Shown: positions 1-8,334 of the stretch, one piece after another
How positions within the stretch are numbered: position 1 is the first letter of the stretch
Layout: every line of letters begins with the position of its first letter
Assembly: GCA_001302245.1 (NCBI GenBank)
Contig: LGYU01000009.1
Location: forward strand, 310,001-374,000
Length of the DNA stretch: 64,000 nucleotides
Direction: 5' to 3'
Source: Chitinophagaceae bacterium PMP191F
Lineage (GTDB): Bacteria; Bacteroidota; Bacteroidia; Chitinophagales; Chitinophagaceae
Translations under genes and position numbers: made by a program
Notes under the pieces: model-generated
The model's input: only the letters and a program-made list of their open reading frames with translations
Told to the model about the DNA's origin: nothing
Database searches by the model: none

Positions 1-1
1 C

Positions 2-2089
2 AACGATGTGCGCAGTGAATATGCTGATGAGAACGAGGATGACTTTGATGAAGAGAAAAAATATTCACAGCAAAAATCTCGTCCCGCAGGAAACACCAAA
101 AGTAAAACGCCGGTGTTAGACAACTTCGGCCGTGATATAACCAGATTGGCAGAAAGCGGAGCCCTTGATCCCATTGTGGGCAGAGAGGCTGAAATTGAAA
201 GGGTATCACAGATCCTTTCACGCCGCAAAAAGAACAATCCGATCCTGATCGGTGAACCGGGTGTAGGTAAAACAGCCATCGTAGAAGGGCTGGCACTGCG
301 CATCGTTCAGCGTAAGGTATCGCGCGTACTGTTCGACAAACGTGTTATTTCGCTTGACCTAGCTGCTCTGGTGGCAGGTACCAAGTACCGCGGACAGTTT
401 GAAGAGCGTATGAAAGCCATTATGAATGAACTGGAAAAGAACCGTGATGTGATCCTGTTCATTGATGAGATCCATACTATTGTTGGTGCCGGTGGTGCCA
501 GCGGTTCACTGGATGCTTCCAACATCTTTAAACCCGCCCTGGCAAGAGGTGAGTTGCAATGCATCGGTGCCTCTACACTGGATGAATACCGCATGTATAT
601 CGAGAAAGACGGTGCATTGGATCGTCGTTTCCAGAAAGTGATGGTAGAACCACCAAGTGTGGACGAAACCATCCAGATATTGAACAATATCAAATCCAAA
701 TACGAGGATTATCACAACGTTACATACAACCAGGAAGCCATTGATGCCTGCGTTAAGCTGAGTGACCGTTACATTACCGACAGGTTGCTGCCCGACAAAG
801 CCATCGACGTGATGGATGAAGTAGGTGCACGCGTTCACCTGAAGAACATCAACGTACCGAAAGAGATCCTGGATCTGGAGAAAAAGATTGAAGACGTTAA
901 AGTAGAAAAGAATAAAGTAGTGAAGAGTCAGAAATTTGAAGAGGCTGCTTCATTGCGTGATACTGAAAAACGTTTACAGGAAGAGTTGGAAAAAGCCAAA
1001 GCAGGCTGGGAAGAAGAAAGCAAACACAAGCGTTATCCCATTGATGAAGATGCGATAGCTGAAGTGGTGAGCATGATGACCGGTATTCCTGTAAAACGCA
1101 TGGTGCAGGCTGAAACAGAGAAACTGCGCAACATGGCCGAAGAAATGAAAGGCATGGTAGTAGGACAGGATGAAGCGATTGTGAAAGTGGTAAAAGCCAT
1201 TCAGCGCAACCGTGTTGGTCTGAAAGATCCTAAAAAACCTATCGGAACCTTTATCTTCCTTGGTCCTACAGGTGTAGGTAAAACAGAGTTGGCAAGAGCG
1301 CTGGCCCGTCATATGTTCGATTCAGAAGATGCGCTGATCCGCATTGATATGAGTGAATACATGGAGAAATTTACGGTAAGCCGTTTGATCGGTGCACCTC
1401 CCGGATATGTAGGCTATGAAGAAGGTGGACAGCTGACAGAAAGAGTACGTCGCAAACCTTACTCTGTAATTCTGCTGGACGAGATCGAAAAAGCACACCC
1501 CGATATTTACAATATCCTGTTGCAGGTATTGGACGATGGTCAGTTAACTGACGGTTTGGGGCGCAAAGTTGATTTCAAGAACACGATGATCATCATGACC
1601 TCCAACATCGGTGTGCGCCAGTTGAAAGATTTTGGTGAAGGTGTGGGTTTTGCTACCGCAGCACGTACACAGAATGCTGATGAAAACAACAAAGCGGTGA
1701 TTGAAAAAGCGCTGAAGAGAACCTTCTCGCCTGAGTTCCTCAACCGTATTGATGATGTGATCATCTTCAATTCACTTTCAAAAGATAATATCTTCAACAT
1801 TATTGATATCCTGATGAAAGGTGTAACCAAAAGGCTTTCCAACCTTGGATTCACACTGGAGCTGACAGAAGAAGCAAAAAGCTTTATTGCAGACAAAGGA
1901 TACGATCAGCAGTTTGGTGCACGTCCGCTGCACAGGGCCATTCAGAAATACCTGGAAGATCCTCTGGCTGAAGAGATCCTGAACCTGCATATCAAACAGG
2001 GTGATGTACTGATGGCAGACCTGGATAAGGAAAATTCCAAGATCAGGTTTACACTGAAGGAATCAACCAAACAGGCTTCAGAAGCATAA
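2..2089 (+). CDS. clpC: ATP-dependent Clp protease ATP-binding subunit ClpC (5'-truncated)
   Basis: AAA+ unfoldase that feeds proteins to ClpP. The reading frame is open to the window edge, so the start and the N-terminal Clp repeat domain lie outside. What is visible: an acidic linker (about residues 1-35), first AAA+ module with Walker A GEPGVGKT near residue 82 and Walker B ILFIDEIH near 148, a UVR-type coiled segment ([15 protein letters not shown]) that separates ClpC from ClpB, then the second AAA+ module with [11 protein letters not shown] near 419, [12 protein letters not shown] near 490, and the C-terminal D2-small domain. The apparent GTG at base 8 is an internal valine, not a start. 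A strong hairpin terminator follows about 70 bases after the stop. Assignment is secure; ClpC is preferred over ClpA/B because of the UVR motif and short middle domain. Confidence 0.96.
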   Translation, partial: NDVRSEYADENEDDFDEEKKYSQQKSRPAGNTKSKTPVLDNFGRDITRLAESGALDPIVGREAEIERVSQILSRRKKNNPILIGEPGVGKTAIVEGLALRIVQRKVSRVLFDKRVISLDLAALVAGTKYRGQFEERMKAIMNELEKNRDVILFIDEIHTIVGAGGASGSLDASNIFKPALARGELQCIGASTLDEYRMYIEKDGALDRRFQKVMVEPPSVDETIQILNNIKSKYEDYHNVTYNQEAIDACVKLSDRYITDRLLPDKAIDVMDEVGARVHLKNINVPKEILDLEKKIEDVKVEKNKVVKSQKFEEAASLRDTEKRLQEELEKAKAGWEEESKHKRYPIDEDAIAEVVSMMTGIPVKRMVQAETEKLRNMAEEMKGMVVGQDEAIVKVVKAIQRNRVGLKDPKKPIGTFIFLGPTGVGKTELARALARHMFDSEDALIRIDMSEYMEKFTVSRLIGAPPGYVGYEEGGQLTERVRRKPYSVILLDEIEKAHPDIYNILLQVLDDGQLTDGLGRKVDFKNTMIIMTSNIGVRQLKDFGEGVGFATAARTQNADENNKAVIEKALKRTFSPEFLNRIDDVIIFNSLSKDNIFNIIDILMKGVTKRLSNLGFTLELTEEAKSFIADKGYDQQFGARPLHRAIQKYLEDPLAEEILNLHIKQGDVLMADLDKENSKIRFTLKESTKQASEA

Positions 2090-2159
2090 TTTTTTCCCGG
2101 TGAGGGAACAGAGTTGAAATAGATCAATAAGTACGATATTCATTTAAGAGAAAATACTT

Positions 2160-2187
2160 AAGTCCCGCTATTTGGCGGGACTTTTTA
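2160..2187 (+). terminator. Rho-independent terminator of clpC
   Basis: Perfect 9-bp stem AAGTCCCGC / GCGGGACTT (2160-2168 with 2175-2183), a 6-base loop, and a run of T to 2187. It lies 70 bases after the clpC stop codon. Confidence 0.92.
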
Positions 2188-2224
2188 TTGATGTGTACAC
2201 ACCATTTTTTCTATATCTCCGTTA

Positions 2225-2421
2225 TAAAAAAGAGAGTCCCTTGGTTACATCTCCCGTACAGGCCGTAGCATTTTCGCAATGCTGATCCCCTGTAAACGGA
2301 ACATTGTTTTAAATCCAATGCTTACGAAAAGAACCCAGGAAACTCACACGTAGTGAGTCCTCATGTTGTACCACTACATAATTACAAATGCCGCAGTTTT
2401 AATTGCGGCATTTGCTTTTTT
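2225..2421 (+). ncRNA. Candidate structured small RNA, family not recognised
   Basis: No convincing ORF here, but the + strand folds into consecutive stems. One is a composite stem: CCG 2254-2256 with CGG 2297-2299, and TACAGG 2257-2262 with CCTGTA 2289-2294, separated by an AA bulge. It encloses AGCATT/AATGCT (2267-2272/2278-2283) capped by TTCGC. Then come CATTG/CAATG (2302-2306/2316-2320), ACTCAC/GTGAGT (2342-2347/2353-2358) and a strong terminator (2386-2421). A weak promoter (TTG at 2188, TATATCTC at 2212) would start it near 2225. A 6S-like or other housekeeping or regulatory RNA is possible; I cannot assign a family from the sequence alone. Confidence 0.42.
2386..2421 (+). terminator. 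Rho-independent terminator of the candidate small RNA
   Basis: 10-bp stem AAATGCCGCA / TGCGGCATTT (2386-2395 with 2404-2413), loop of 8, then GC and a run of six T. No coding gene precedes it after the clpC terminator, so it must end some other transcript, which supports the RNA gene upstream. Confidence 0.85.
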
Positions 2422-2478
2422 AAAGTGGTCACAGGGTTTTATGCTTGATGAACAATCTGCGGTATAAAAAATCACGGG

Positions 2479-2769
2479 TTACGATTTCCCCCACGCATCG
2501 TCCTGTATATGTCTGCAACATCTTTTCAGTTCCTTGTACAGAAAATGATGCAGCGGTGGCGTAACATCATTAAAATAGTTGCCTTCCCATAATTGGGCAA
2601 ACAGGTATTCTACAGCCAGTGTTGACAGCTCTGGATTTCTGACAATAGTATATGCCAGTAACAATAGGTCTTCGGAATAATCATTAGACAATTGCACAAA
2701 CGCATCGGCATCTTTGTCTTTCAATCGCTGCAACAGAAGCATCTGTTGATTAAAATCAGTAGTGTTCAT
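2479..2769 (-). CDS. Small protein resembling ECF sigma-factor region 2 only
   Basis: The 96-residue protein from the ATG at 2769 reads like the start of an ECF sigma factor: KDKDADAFVQLSNDYSE, then LLLAYTIVRNPELSTLAVEYLFAQLWEG matching the usual region-2 pattern of a helix plus an acidic 'A-E-D-x-x-Q-E-V-F-x-x-LW' helix. The protein ends at HIQDDAWGKS, before any region 4. The frame is open upstream to 2910, but that part overlaps a terminator hairpin and is unlike any sigma factor, so the internal start is preferred. It could be a decayed sigma factor, an anti-sigma decoy or a stand-alone helical protein. It follows ompA-like 2983-4248 on the same strand but is separated from it by a terminator. 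Confidence 0.6.
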   Translation of the reverse strand: MNTTDFNQQMLLLQRLKDKDADAFVQLSNDYSEDLLLLAYTIVRNPELSTLAVEYLFAQLWEGNYFNDVTPPLHHFLYKELKRCCRHIQDDAWGKS

Positions 2770-2902
2770 ACGCACAGATACGATGAATGGTTCTGTATAT
2801 ACAGGCTTATGTAAGGTGCAACCTGTAATAATTATATCGTCACAGTTCACAGGCTTAAGGTTTAATGACAATGGTGTAAGACTGTGATATAAATACTGTA
2901 CA

Positions 2903-2933
2903 AAAACCATGGCGGGAGGACGAAACTCCCGCC
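2903..2933 (-). terminator. Terminator downstream of the OmpA-family gene
   Basis: 8-bp GC-rich stem GGCGGGAG / CTCCCGCC (2911-2918 with 2926-2933). Read on the minus strand it is followed by ATGGTTTTT (A-run at 2904-2908 on the plus strand). It separates the OmpA gene from the small sigma-like ORF. Confidence 0.8.
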
Positions 2934-2982
2934 CGGTGTTTTTCTAAACTCTGACTACAACTACTACTAAATCTCAAAAAAA

Positions 2983-4248
2983 TCAGTACTTCAGTTTCAG
3001 GATCACCCGCCTGTTCTGTGCACGGCCTGCAGCCGTTTTATTATCAGCCACGGGATTTTCCTGTCCGTACCCGGTAGCAGTGATGCGGGCGGCATCAATG
3101 CCTTTTCCAGTTAAATATTGTTGAACAGATTTTGCGCGGTTTTCACTCAGCACCAGGTTTTTGTCAGCTTTACCGGTATTGTCGGTATAACCTTCAATAG
3201 CCATCTTCATTGCTGTATCTGCTTTCATCAATACAGCAATTTCATCCAGTCCTTTAAATGATTTGCTAAGCAGTTTGTGACTGCCTGTAGCGAAATACAG
3301 GTGTTGTGCGGCAAACTCTGCTTTTTTCTTTACTTCTTCTTTTACTTCAGGACAACCGTTGTTGGCAGCAGTACCTGGCAGATCGGGACATTTATCTTCT
3401 TCATCATTCACACCGTCTTTATCACGATCGGGTACGGGGCATCCCTGATAGCGGGCAACACCTTTTACATTGGGACATTTATCTTCCTCGTCATTAATGC
3501 CATCGCCATCGGTATCAGGAATAGGGCATCCCTGGTAACGTGCCAGCCCTTTCTGGTCAGGACATTTATCATCTTTGTCGGCAATGCCATCGCCATCTCT
3601 GTCGGGACAGCCATTTAGTTGCACCAGGCCGGCAACATCAGGACATGCATCCAGGCTATCAGGTACACCGTCTTTATCTCTGTCCTTTACTTCCTGTACT
3701 ACCGGTAAAGGAGGTAAAGGTTTAGGAGTTTCTTTTTGTTTGGGAGCGCTGATGGTTTGTGTAAAACCCAGTGAATAGAACATGTTGTTGTCCAGGCGTG
3801 AACTGTTCATGCTGACACGATAGTTGGCCTGTAAAAAAATATAACCATCACTTTGTGTATTCAGTTGCAGACCACCACCCAGCGGCACATAACCGCTCCA
3901 GGCAGTACCATAATTGCCGATACCTACACCGGCAGTAATGAATGGAGAGAAAACATGCTCATCGTTAATAGGACGGGCATGTAAAGAGCCTTCAAATTCG
4001 TTGGTATAGTCAGACTTAGAGCCTGTTTTGCTGTAATCTGTAAACAAACCATTATAGCGTAAAGAGAAATCGATCTTTTTGGTGATACCTTTCCAGTACA
4101 TTACAGAAAAACCGGGATCTACTTTCCCGATCTTGGGTACAGAGGCCGAAAAATCAACCAGGTTGGCACTGAAACCTATTACCGATGGTTTCTGTGCATA
4201 CGTGACAAGTGTTGACATTAATAAGAAGCCTGTTAAAACTCTTTTCAT
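2983..4248 (-). CDS. OmpA-family outer membrane protein with thrombospondin type 3 repeats
   Basis: Predicted outer-membrane protein anchored to peptidoglycan. In order: signal peptide (residues 1-18, cleavage near VTYA-Q), an N-terminal beta-barrel-like region to about 175, a proline-rich spacer, four calcium-binding-type repeats with the D-x-D-x-D-G and CPD pattern (about 189-300; for example DRDGDGIADKDDKCPD), then a C-terminal OmpA domain with GYTDNTG and NRAKSVQQYL, the peptidoglycan-contact region. 421 residues is usual for this Bacteroidota architecture. It is divergent from the ECF sigma gene at 4726; the shared upstream region carries two operator-like palindromes. Family call secure; specific role unknown. 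Confidence 0.92.
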   Translation of the reverse strand: MKRVLTGFLLMSTLVTYAQKPSVIGFSANLVDFSASVPKIGKVDPGFSVMYWKGITKKIDFSLRYNGLFTDYSKTGSKSDYTNEFEGSLHARPINDEHVFSPFITAGVGIGNYGTAWSGYVPLGGGLQLNTQSDGYIFLQANYRVSMNSSRLDNNMFYSLGFTQTISAPKQKETPKPLPPLPVVQEVKDRDKDGVPDSLDACPDVAGLVQLNGCPDRDGDGIADKDDKCPDQKGLARYQGCPIPDTDGDGINDEEDKCPNVKGVARYQGCPVPDRDKDGVNDEEDKCPDLPGTAANNGCPEVKEEVKKKAEFAAQHLYFATGSHKLLSKSFKGLDEIAVLMKADTAMKMAIEGYTDNTGKADKNLVLSENRAKSVQQYLTGKGIDAARITATGYGQENPVADNKTAAGRAQNRRVILKLKY

Positions 4249-4463
4249 AAATAATTACTACTGTTTATCTTTTTGGTTAAAAAACGCATAGCTATAACGG
4301 GTAGTTCAGTCAATGCTGAACCACAATACAATACCGTCTGAGCAAGGCCTTACCAGCCGGCAATTACAATAAGTTTTGAGGAAAAGGTAAGCACAGCTAA
4401 CAATCGTCCGGGTAAGAACCCGGTATGAACAAAGTATTTGAACAGATAGACCGTGAAAGGAAA

Positions 4464-4476
4464 GCAAACGTTTCGC
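4464..4476. promoter_or_regulatory. Imperfect palindrome, LacI-type operator-like
   Basis: GCAAACGTTTCGC shares ten bases (GCAAACGTTT) with the perfect palindrome at 4651-4662. The central CG flanked by AAA/TTT is the usual core of LacI/GalR-family operators. Factor unknown. Confidence 0.4.
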
Positions 4477-4650
4477 GTGGTAAATATTTTTTTTTACTTT
4501 TTTATTTTTTGTATCTTTTTTATAGCAATTACAGGGCAGCATTACATGCAATAAAGATTGTGTTTCAACGGTATCGATAACATTGGTTCAACAATGATTA
4601 TATTGGTATATAGCCTTACAGCACAGCGTTTCAGCGATTGTATAATTTAT

Positions 4651-4662
4651 GCAAACGTTTGC
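4651..4662. promoter_or_regulatory. Perfect 12-bp palindrome, LacI-type operator-like
   Basis: GCAAACGTTTGC reads the same on both strands and lies 63 bases upstream of the ECF sigma start codon. With the related site at 4464 it could form a pair about 187 bases apart in the shared control region. No LacI-family gene lies in the window. Confidence 0.5.
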
Positions 4663-4725
4663 CTGAAAATGGGTATAAATGTCTGTGGGCTGGTACATCT
4701 TTTAAATTAATCAGATATTTGCCTT

Positions 4726-5283
4726 ATGGAACCCCTGCGCAACGCCCCGCCTTTTTTTGAGGTCTTAGCTCAAAAAGCTGCAAAAGGCGATAATCACGCT
4801 TTTCAGCAGCTATACGATTCAATCGCCGGCAAGATGTATAGTTTATGTCTTCGGTATGCCGGTAATACCAATGATGCCAATGACTGTTTCCAGGAAGGAT
4901 TTGTAAAGCTGTACCGGCATCTCGCCGCTTATCGTGGTGAAGGCTCGTTTGAAGGATGGGCCAGAACCATCTTTGTGGGCGTATGTATTGATTACATGCG
5001 AAAGAAAAAGAACTTCCTGTCGGTAGTAACCGATGGGCTGGAAGTTTTTGCCGACAACCTTTCAGGGTATGATAAGCTTAATAACGAAGATCTGATGAAG
5101 CTGATCCGCAAGCTGCCTGACGGATACAGGGCTGTCATTAACCTGAACCTGGTGGAAGGATATAACCACAAGGAAATAGGAGAGATGCTGAACATTTCCG
5201 AAGAAGGAAGCCGTTCGCAATTGTACCGGGCAAGAGTAAGCCTGCAAAAATTATTAAAAGAAACCAATGGCCAATCGATCTGA
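4726..5283 (+). CDS. ECF-family RNA polymerase sigma factor
   Basis: Alternative sigma factor, 185 residues, the usual ECF length. Region 2 spans about residues 20-96 (AFQQLYDSIAGKMYSLCLRY, then NDCFQEGFVKLYRHL and GSFEGWARTIFVGVCIDYMR). Region 4 spans about 125-178 with LPDGYRAVINLNLVEGYNH and a helix-turn-helix HKEIGEMLNISEEGSRSQLY. It overlaps the next gene by 17 bases, so sigma factor and putative anti-sigma factor are translationally coupled. It is closely similar in motifs to the sigma factor at 58717-59295. Target promoters cannot be told from the sequence. Confidence 0.95.
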   Translation: MEPLRNAPPFFEVLAQKAAKGDNHAFQQLYDSIAGKMYSLCLRYAGNTNDANDCFQEGFVKLYRHLAAYRGEGSFEGWARTIFVGVCIDYMRKKKNFLSVVTDGLEVFADNLSGYDKLNNEDLMKLIRKLPDGYRAVINLNLVEGYNHKEIGEMLNISEEGSRSQLYRARVSLQKLLKETNGQSI

Positions 5284-6166
5284 TATATTCAGCCGGTTAC
5301 AGAGCTATGAAGTGTCACCTCCACAGGAGGCATTTCAGTTGTTGCAGAACAGGCTGCTTGCAGAGAATGCGGCTGTTGTGCAGGAAGGTGTCTGGCATGG
5401 TTTGCAGCAACTCAGCATTTCTCCTCCGGAAATATTGCAGGAAAAGATCACGCAGGCAATTGCCGCATTGCCATCATTGATCTGTCTGCAGCAGGTAGCC
5501 ATACTGCCGCCAACTGGTGTATCTGCACACATACAACAGCAACTGTTCCCCGGAAAGAAACAAACTGGTAAACAATGGCTGCAGGCACGCTGGATAGCTG
5601 CTGCTTGTTTAGTGCTGGCACTGGCAGGCTGGGGCATATATTATCTTGGTACGGTAAAACAAACCTTACCTGTTCAGCAACCTGTGGTACAGGCTCCGGT
5701 TGCAACACCCCGATCACAGATAGCAGAACAACCTGCAGACAGCAATGCTGCTATTGTAAAGAAAGTATTGCCGCAATACAAAGACTACGATAACAACAGT
5801 AATGTAAACTTCTTTAAGAATAACCGTTTTAAAACAGAAGGCGCCTTCATCACAATCACCGATAATGATTTTGTGGTAACATTTGCCAGTTTCAGTTATG
5901 ATGAACTGCCTGCATTTTTAACCAGCGAAGAAAATAAGGAACAGTTTATCAGGTTGGATCAGTACAGCTATTTTACCATTTCTGAAAATATGGTAGCTAT
6001 GCTGAAGAAAATGTACCAGACAAAATCAAAAGGTACTCCTACCCGTAGAGCACGTAAGGAAAAAGAAAAGCTGGAGCAATGGAAAAAAGCAGACGAAAAA
6101 CGGTTTGATCTGCAAAAAGGTAACCCGCTGGACCCGATTGACCTGGGTGATTTCCTGTTTAAATAA
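5267..6166 (+). CDS. Putative membrane-bound anti-sigma factor
   Basis: 299-residue single-pass protein, judged an anti-sigma factor from its 17-base overlap with the upstream ECF gene and from its topology. The N-terminal cytoplasmic part has repeated short motifs: YEVSPPQEAFQLL (about 14-26), LSISPPEILQEKI (49-61) and VAILPPTGVSAHI (77-89). A transmembrane helix follows (about 109-128, WIAAACLVLALAGWGIYYLG), then a soluble extracytoplasmic domain ending in a basic, lysine-rich region. No zinc-binding HxxxCxxC motif of classic anti-sigma proteins is present. The same motif pattern occurs in 57855-58745 beside the second sigma factor. No name is offered; function inferred from context. Confidence 0.7.
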   Translation: MANRSDIFSRLQSYEVSPPQEAFQLLQNRLLAENAAVVQEGVWHGLQQLSISPPEILQEKITQAIAALPSLICLQQVAILPPTGVSAHIQQQLFPGKKQTGKQWLQARWIAAACLVLALAGWGIYYLGTVKQTLPVQQPVVQAPVATPRSQIAEQPADSNAAIVKKVLPQYKDYDNNSNVNFFKNNRFKTEGAFITITDNDFVVTFASFSYDELPAFLTSEENKEQFIRLDQYSYFTISENMVAMLKKMYQTKSKGTPTRRARKEKEKLEQWKKADEKRFDLQKGNPLDPIDLGDFLFK

Positions 6167-6178
6167 TCAGAACCTATC

Positions 6179-6841
6179 ATGCATGTATATCGCTGTCAAT
6201 TGTATATGTTTTTCCTGTTGTGCCTGGCATTACAGGTAAACGCTCAATCTGCCAATGCTACTGCAGATGTGCAGGCTGATCTTACTGTTTCATATACCAT
6301 TGCTGTAAAAGGGAAAAGAAGCAATACCGGTATGGGCGAAGCTTATTCCGGTGGTACCAAAACGCTTTTTGTGAGCAATGAAGTGGTACGCCTGCGGCAG
6401 ATCAACATGATGCGTATGCAGAATATCTTTATTCTGCCTCCCGGCAATGAACGGCGCAAAGCGGTTATTGTAAAAGAATCCGGTAAGGATAAATACAAAA
6501 CCTATCTCGATGCCGCACAGTGGAAGCAATACAACCAGAAATATGAAGGTGCTACCTGTCAGTTAAGTGAAGGATATGTAACCATCGCAGGCTATGCCTG
6601 TCATAAGGCAATCATTAAATTAACGGACGGCCGTTTCATTACCGCTTATTATACTACATTATTACCACACACTGCAGCCGCTGTTGCTGAACCTGCCTTT
6701 GCCTGTGTACCGGGGCTGGTTTTGAAATATGAATACCGGTATAAGAAAAATAGTATCACTTACACTGCAACGTCTGTCAGCCGTCAGCCAATTGATCAGA
6801 ATATTCTGCGCGTTCCTTCCAAGGGGTATGTGGTGAAATGA
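6179..6841 (+). CDS. Secreted GLPGLI-like protein
   Basis: Signal peptide (MFFLLCLALQVNAQS; the true start may be the internal ATG at 6206) followed by a beta-rich domain of about 190 residues. The order of elements, YTIAVKG, then GYACHKAIIKLTDGRFITAYYTT, then a compact hydrophobic PGLVLKYEY segment, resembles the Bacteroidota GLPGLI/DUF4412 group. It lies 12 bases after the anti-sigma gene on the same strand, so it probably belongs to that operon and may be a sensed or regulated envelope protein. It shares its layout with 52353-53012 (IAGYKCVKAEAKLTDG...PLEYEL). Biochemical role unknown. Confidence 0.65.
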   Translation: MHVYRCQLYMFFLLCLALQVNAQSANATADVQADLTVSYTIAVKGKRSNTGMGEAYSGGTKTLFVSNEVVRLRQINMMRMQNIFILPPGNERRKAVIVKESGKDKYKTYLDAAQWKQYNQKYEGATCQLSEGYVTIAGYACHKAIIKLTDGRFITAYYTTLLPHTAAAVAEPAFACVPGLVLKYEYRYKKNSITYTATSVSRQPIDQNILRVPSKGYVVK

Positions 6842-6850
6842 GGGGAATTT

Positions 6851-7120
6851 GAAAATGGGTAGCCCGATTGCTTGATGGTTGAATGGTTGGATTGTGGGGG
6901 TACATGAAGTCGGATGTCTGAAATCAGAAAAGGCACAAGAGGCAAGGAACAAGGTTCAAGGCGAAGAGAAGGTTGAAGAAGCTACGAGCTTTGAGCTACG
7001 AGTGGTGGCTAATACAGTATGAAGGGTTGAAAAGTTGATAAGGGAATAGCCAACTGTTTTTGCGTTAATTAGGTTGAGGGCAAAAACAGCAACGATCACT
7101 CACGATTGACGATTCACGAC
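6851..7120. repeat. Dispersed intergenic repeat cluster, copy 1
   Basis: Holds three recurring modules: GATTG...GATGGTTGAATGG (about 6856-6896), GCTACGAGCTTTGAGCTACG (about 6981-7003), and GATTGACGATTCACGACC near 7104. Related modules recur at 31498-31800, 36652-36780 and 61005-61165. No ORF. Confidence 0.65.
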
Positions 7121-7121
7121 C

Positions 7122-8261
7122 CTAATCCGGATAGTCCCGCGTCAGGATGTTCATATACTCATCGATCACTTTTTCAATACTGAACCTGCGGATCACCAGT
7201 AAACGGCCCTGTTTGCCCATGTGCAGGCGATCTTCTGTAGACAGGTTGATCATTCTCTCCATCTTATCGGCCAGGTCGAACGGGTCATGCATTTTGCAGA
7301 AGAAACCGGTAATGTTGTTCTGCACTACTTCCTTACAGCCGCGATTTACAGACGTGATGATGGGCATTTCCATACTGGCAGCTTCCATCAGGCAGCGGGG
7401 AATACCTTCGTTATAAAAAGAGGGGAATACAAAACAATCAGCCTGCGTTAACCAGTGACGTACATCTTTGGCAAAACCTTTATAGTGTACGAGACCTTCT
7501 TTTTCCCAGTTGTCGAGATCTTCCTGGGTAATGGAGTCCGGGTGGTGTTTTTCAAAAAAACCGATGAGCAGGAACTGAACGTCGTAATTCTTTTTCTTCA
7601 GAATGCGGGCTGCGTCTGCATACAGACGAATACCTTTGCTTTTGAGCAAACGTGTGCTCATGATGAATGTAAAAGGCTGCTCACGTGGTTTTCGTTTGGC
7701 AGGGTAGAAATGCTCAGTATTAACACCTTCGCCAGGCAATACCTTTACATTCCTGATGTGTACGATCTTTTCGCTGATGAAAACCTTGGCGTCTTCATTA
7801 TTCAGGAACCATACTTCGCGGGTTTTACGTAATGCTTTTTTGTACAGCAGTTTTACAATCCGGTACAGCAGGTTCTTGCGTGCAAAAGGATAACCCAGCC
7901 CGGTGATCACCGCTACAGAAGGAATGCCGGTAGCAGCGGCAGCCAATGAACCGTAAATATTCGGTTTGGCTACATAGTGAAAGATAAAATCAGGCCGGTG
8001 TATGCGGTAAAGCTGTTTTAGCTGACGATAAAAGAAAAGATCGCGGAAAGGATTTTCAGTTTTGTTATCAAAATGAAGCGGAATAAACCGGCAACCGCTG
8101 GCTGTAATTTCGGAAGAATATTCATCATCAGGTGCCATTACCAGCACGCGATAACCTTCGGACAGCAGGTGCCTGATAACATCCATGCGGAAATTATACA
8201 CTGACCACGCGCTGTTGGATACGAAAGCTATCAGTTTATCACAAGTGCGGTATTGCTGCAT
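7122..8261 (-). CDS. Glycosyltransferase family 4 (GT-B fold)
   Basis: 379-residue retaining GT-B enzyme, likely using a nucleotide sugar to extend a surface glycan. N-terminal acceptor domain contains SEGYRVLVMAPDDEYSSEI and the loop FHYVAKPNIYG; the C-terminal domain has VKVLPGEGVNTEHFYP and the donor-site E-x7-E motif in NEGIPRCLMEAASMEMPI followed by ITGFFCKMHDP. No transmembrane segment. It is divergent from the multi-pass membrane gene at 8335, 73 bases away, which may work in the same pathway. Substrate cannot be deduced. Confidence 0.9.
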   Translation of the reverse strand: MQQYRTCDKLIAFVSNSAWSVYNFRMDVIRHLLSEGYRVLVMAPDDEYSSEITASGCRFIPLHFDNKTENPFRDLFFYRQLKQLYRIHRPDFIFHYVAKPNIYGSLAAAATGIPSVAVITGLGYPFARKNLLYRIVKLLYKKALRKTREVWFLNNEDAKVFISEKIVHIRNVKVLPGEGVNTEHFYPAKRKPREQPFTFIMSTRLLKSKGIRLYADAARILKKKNYDVQFLLIGFFEKHHPDSITQEDLDNWEKEGLVHYKGFAKDVRHWLTQADCFVFPSFYNEGIPRCLMEAASMEMPIITSVNRGCKEVVQNNITGFFCKMHDPFDLADKMERMINLSTEDRLHMGKQGRLLVIRRFSIEKVIDEYMNILTRDYPD

Positions 8262-8334
8262 CCGTTATTATTGGTGTCAAATTTATAGATTTGATGCGGA
8301 ATTAGCTATAAACCATTGAATCCGCGTTGATTTT

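Larger units (their letters stand above)
4249..4725. other. Long divergent intergenic region (ompA-like / ECF sigma)
   Basis: 477 bases with no supported gene. It contains a very T-rich stretch (about 4480-4525) and two related palindromic sites listed separately. No match to the TAnnTTTG promoter element is strong enough to place either transcription start. Confidence 0.7.

Noticed and set aside
4306-4551. 81-codon minus-strand ORF in the ompA-sigma gap
   Set aside because: Composition unlike coding sequence, spans the T-rich tract, no family resemblance or promoter.
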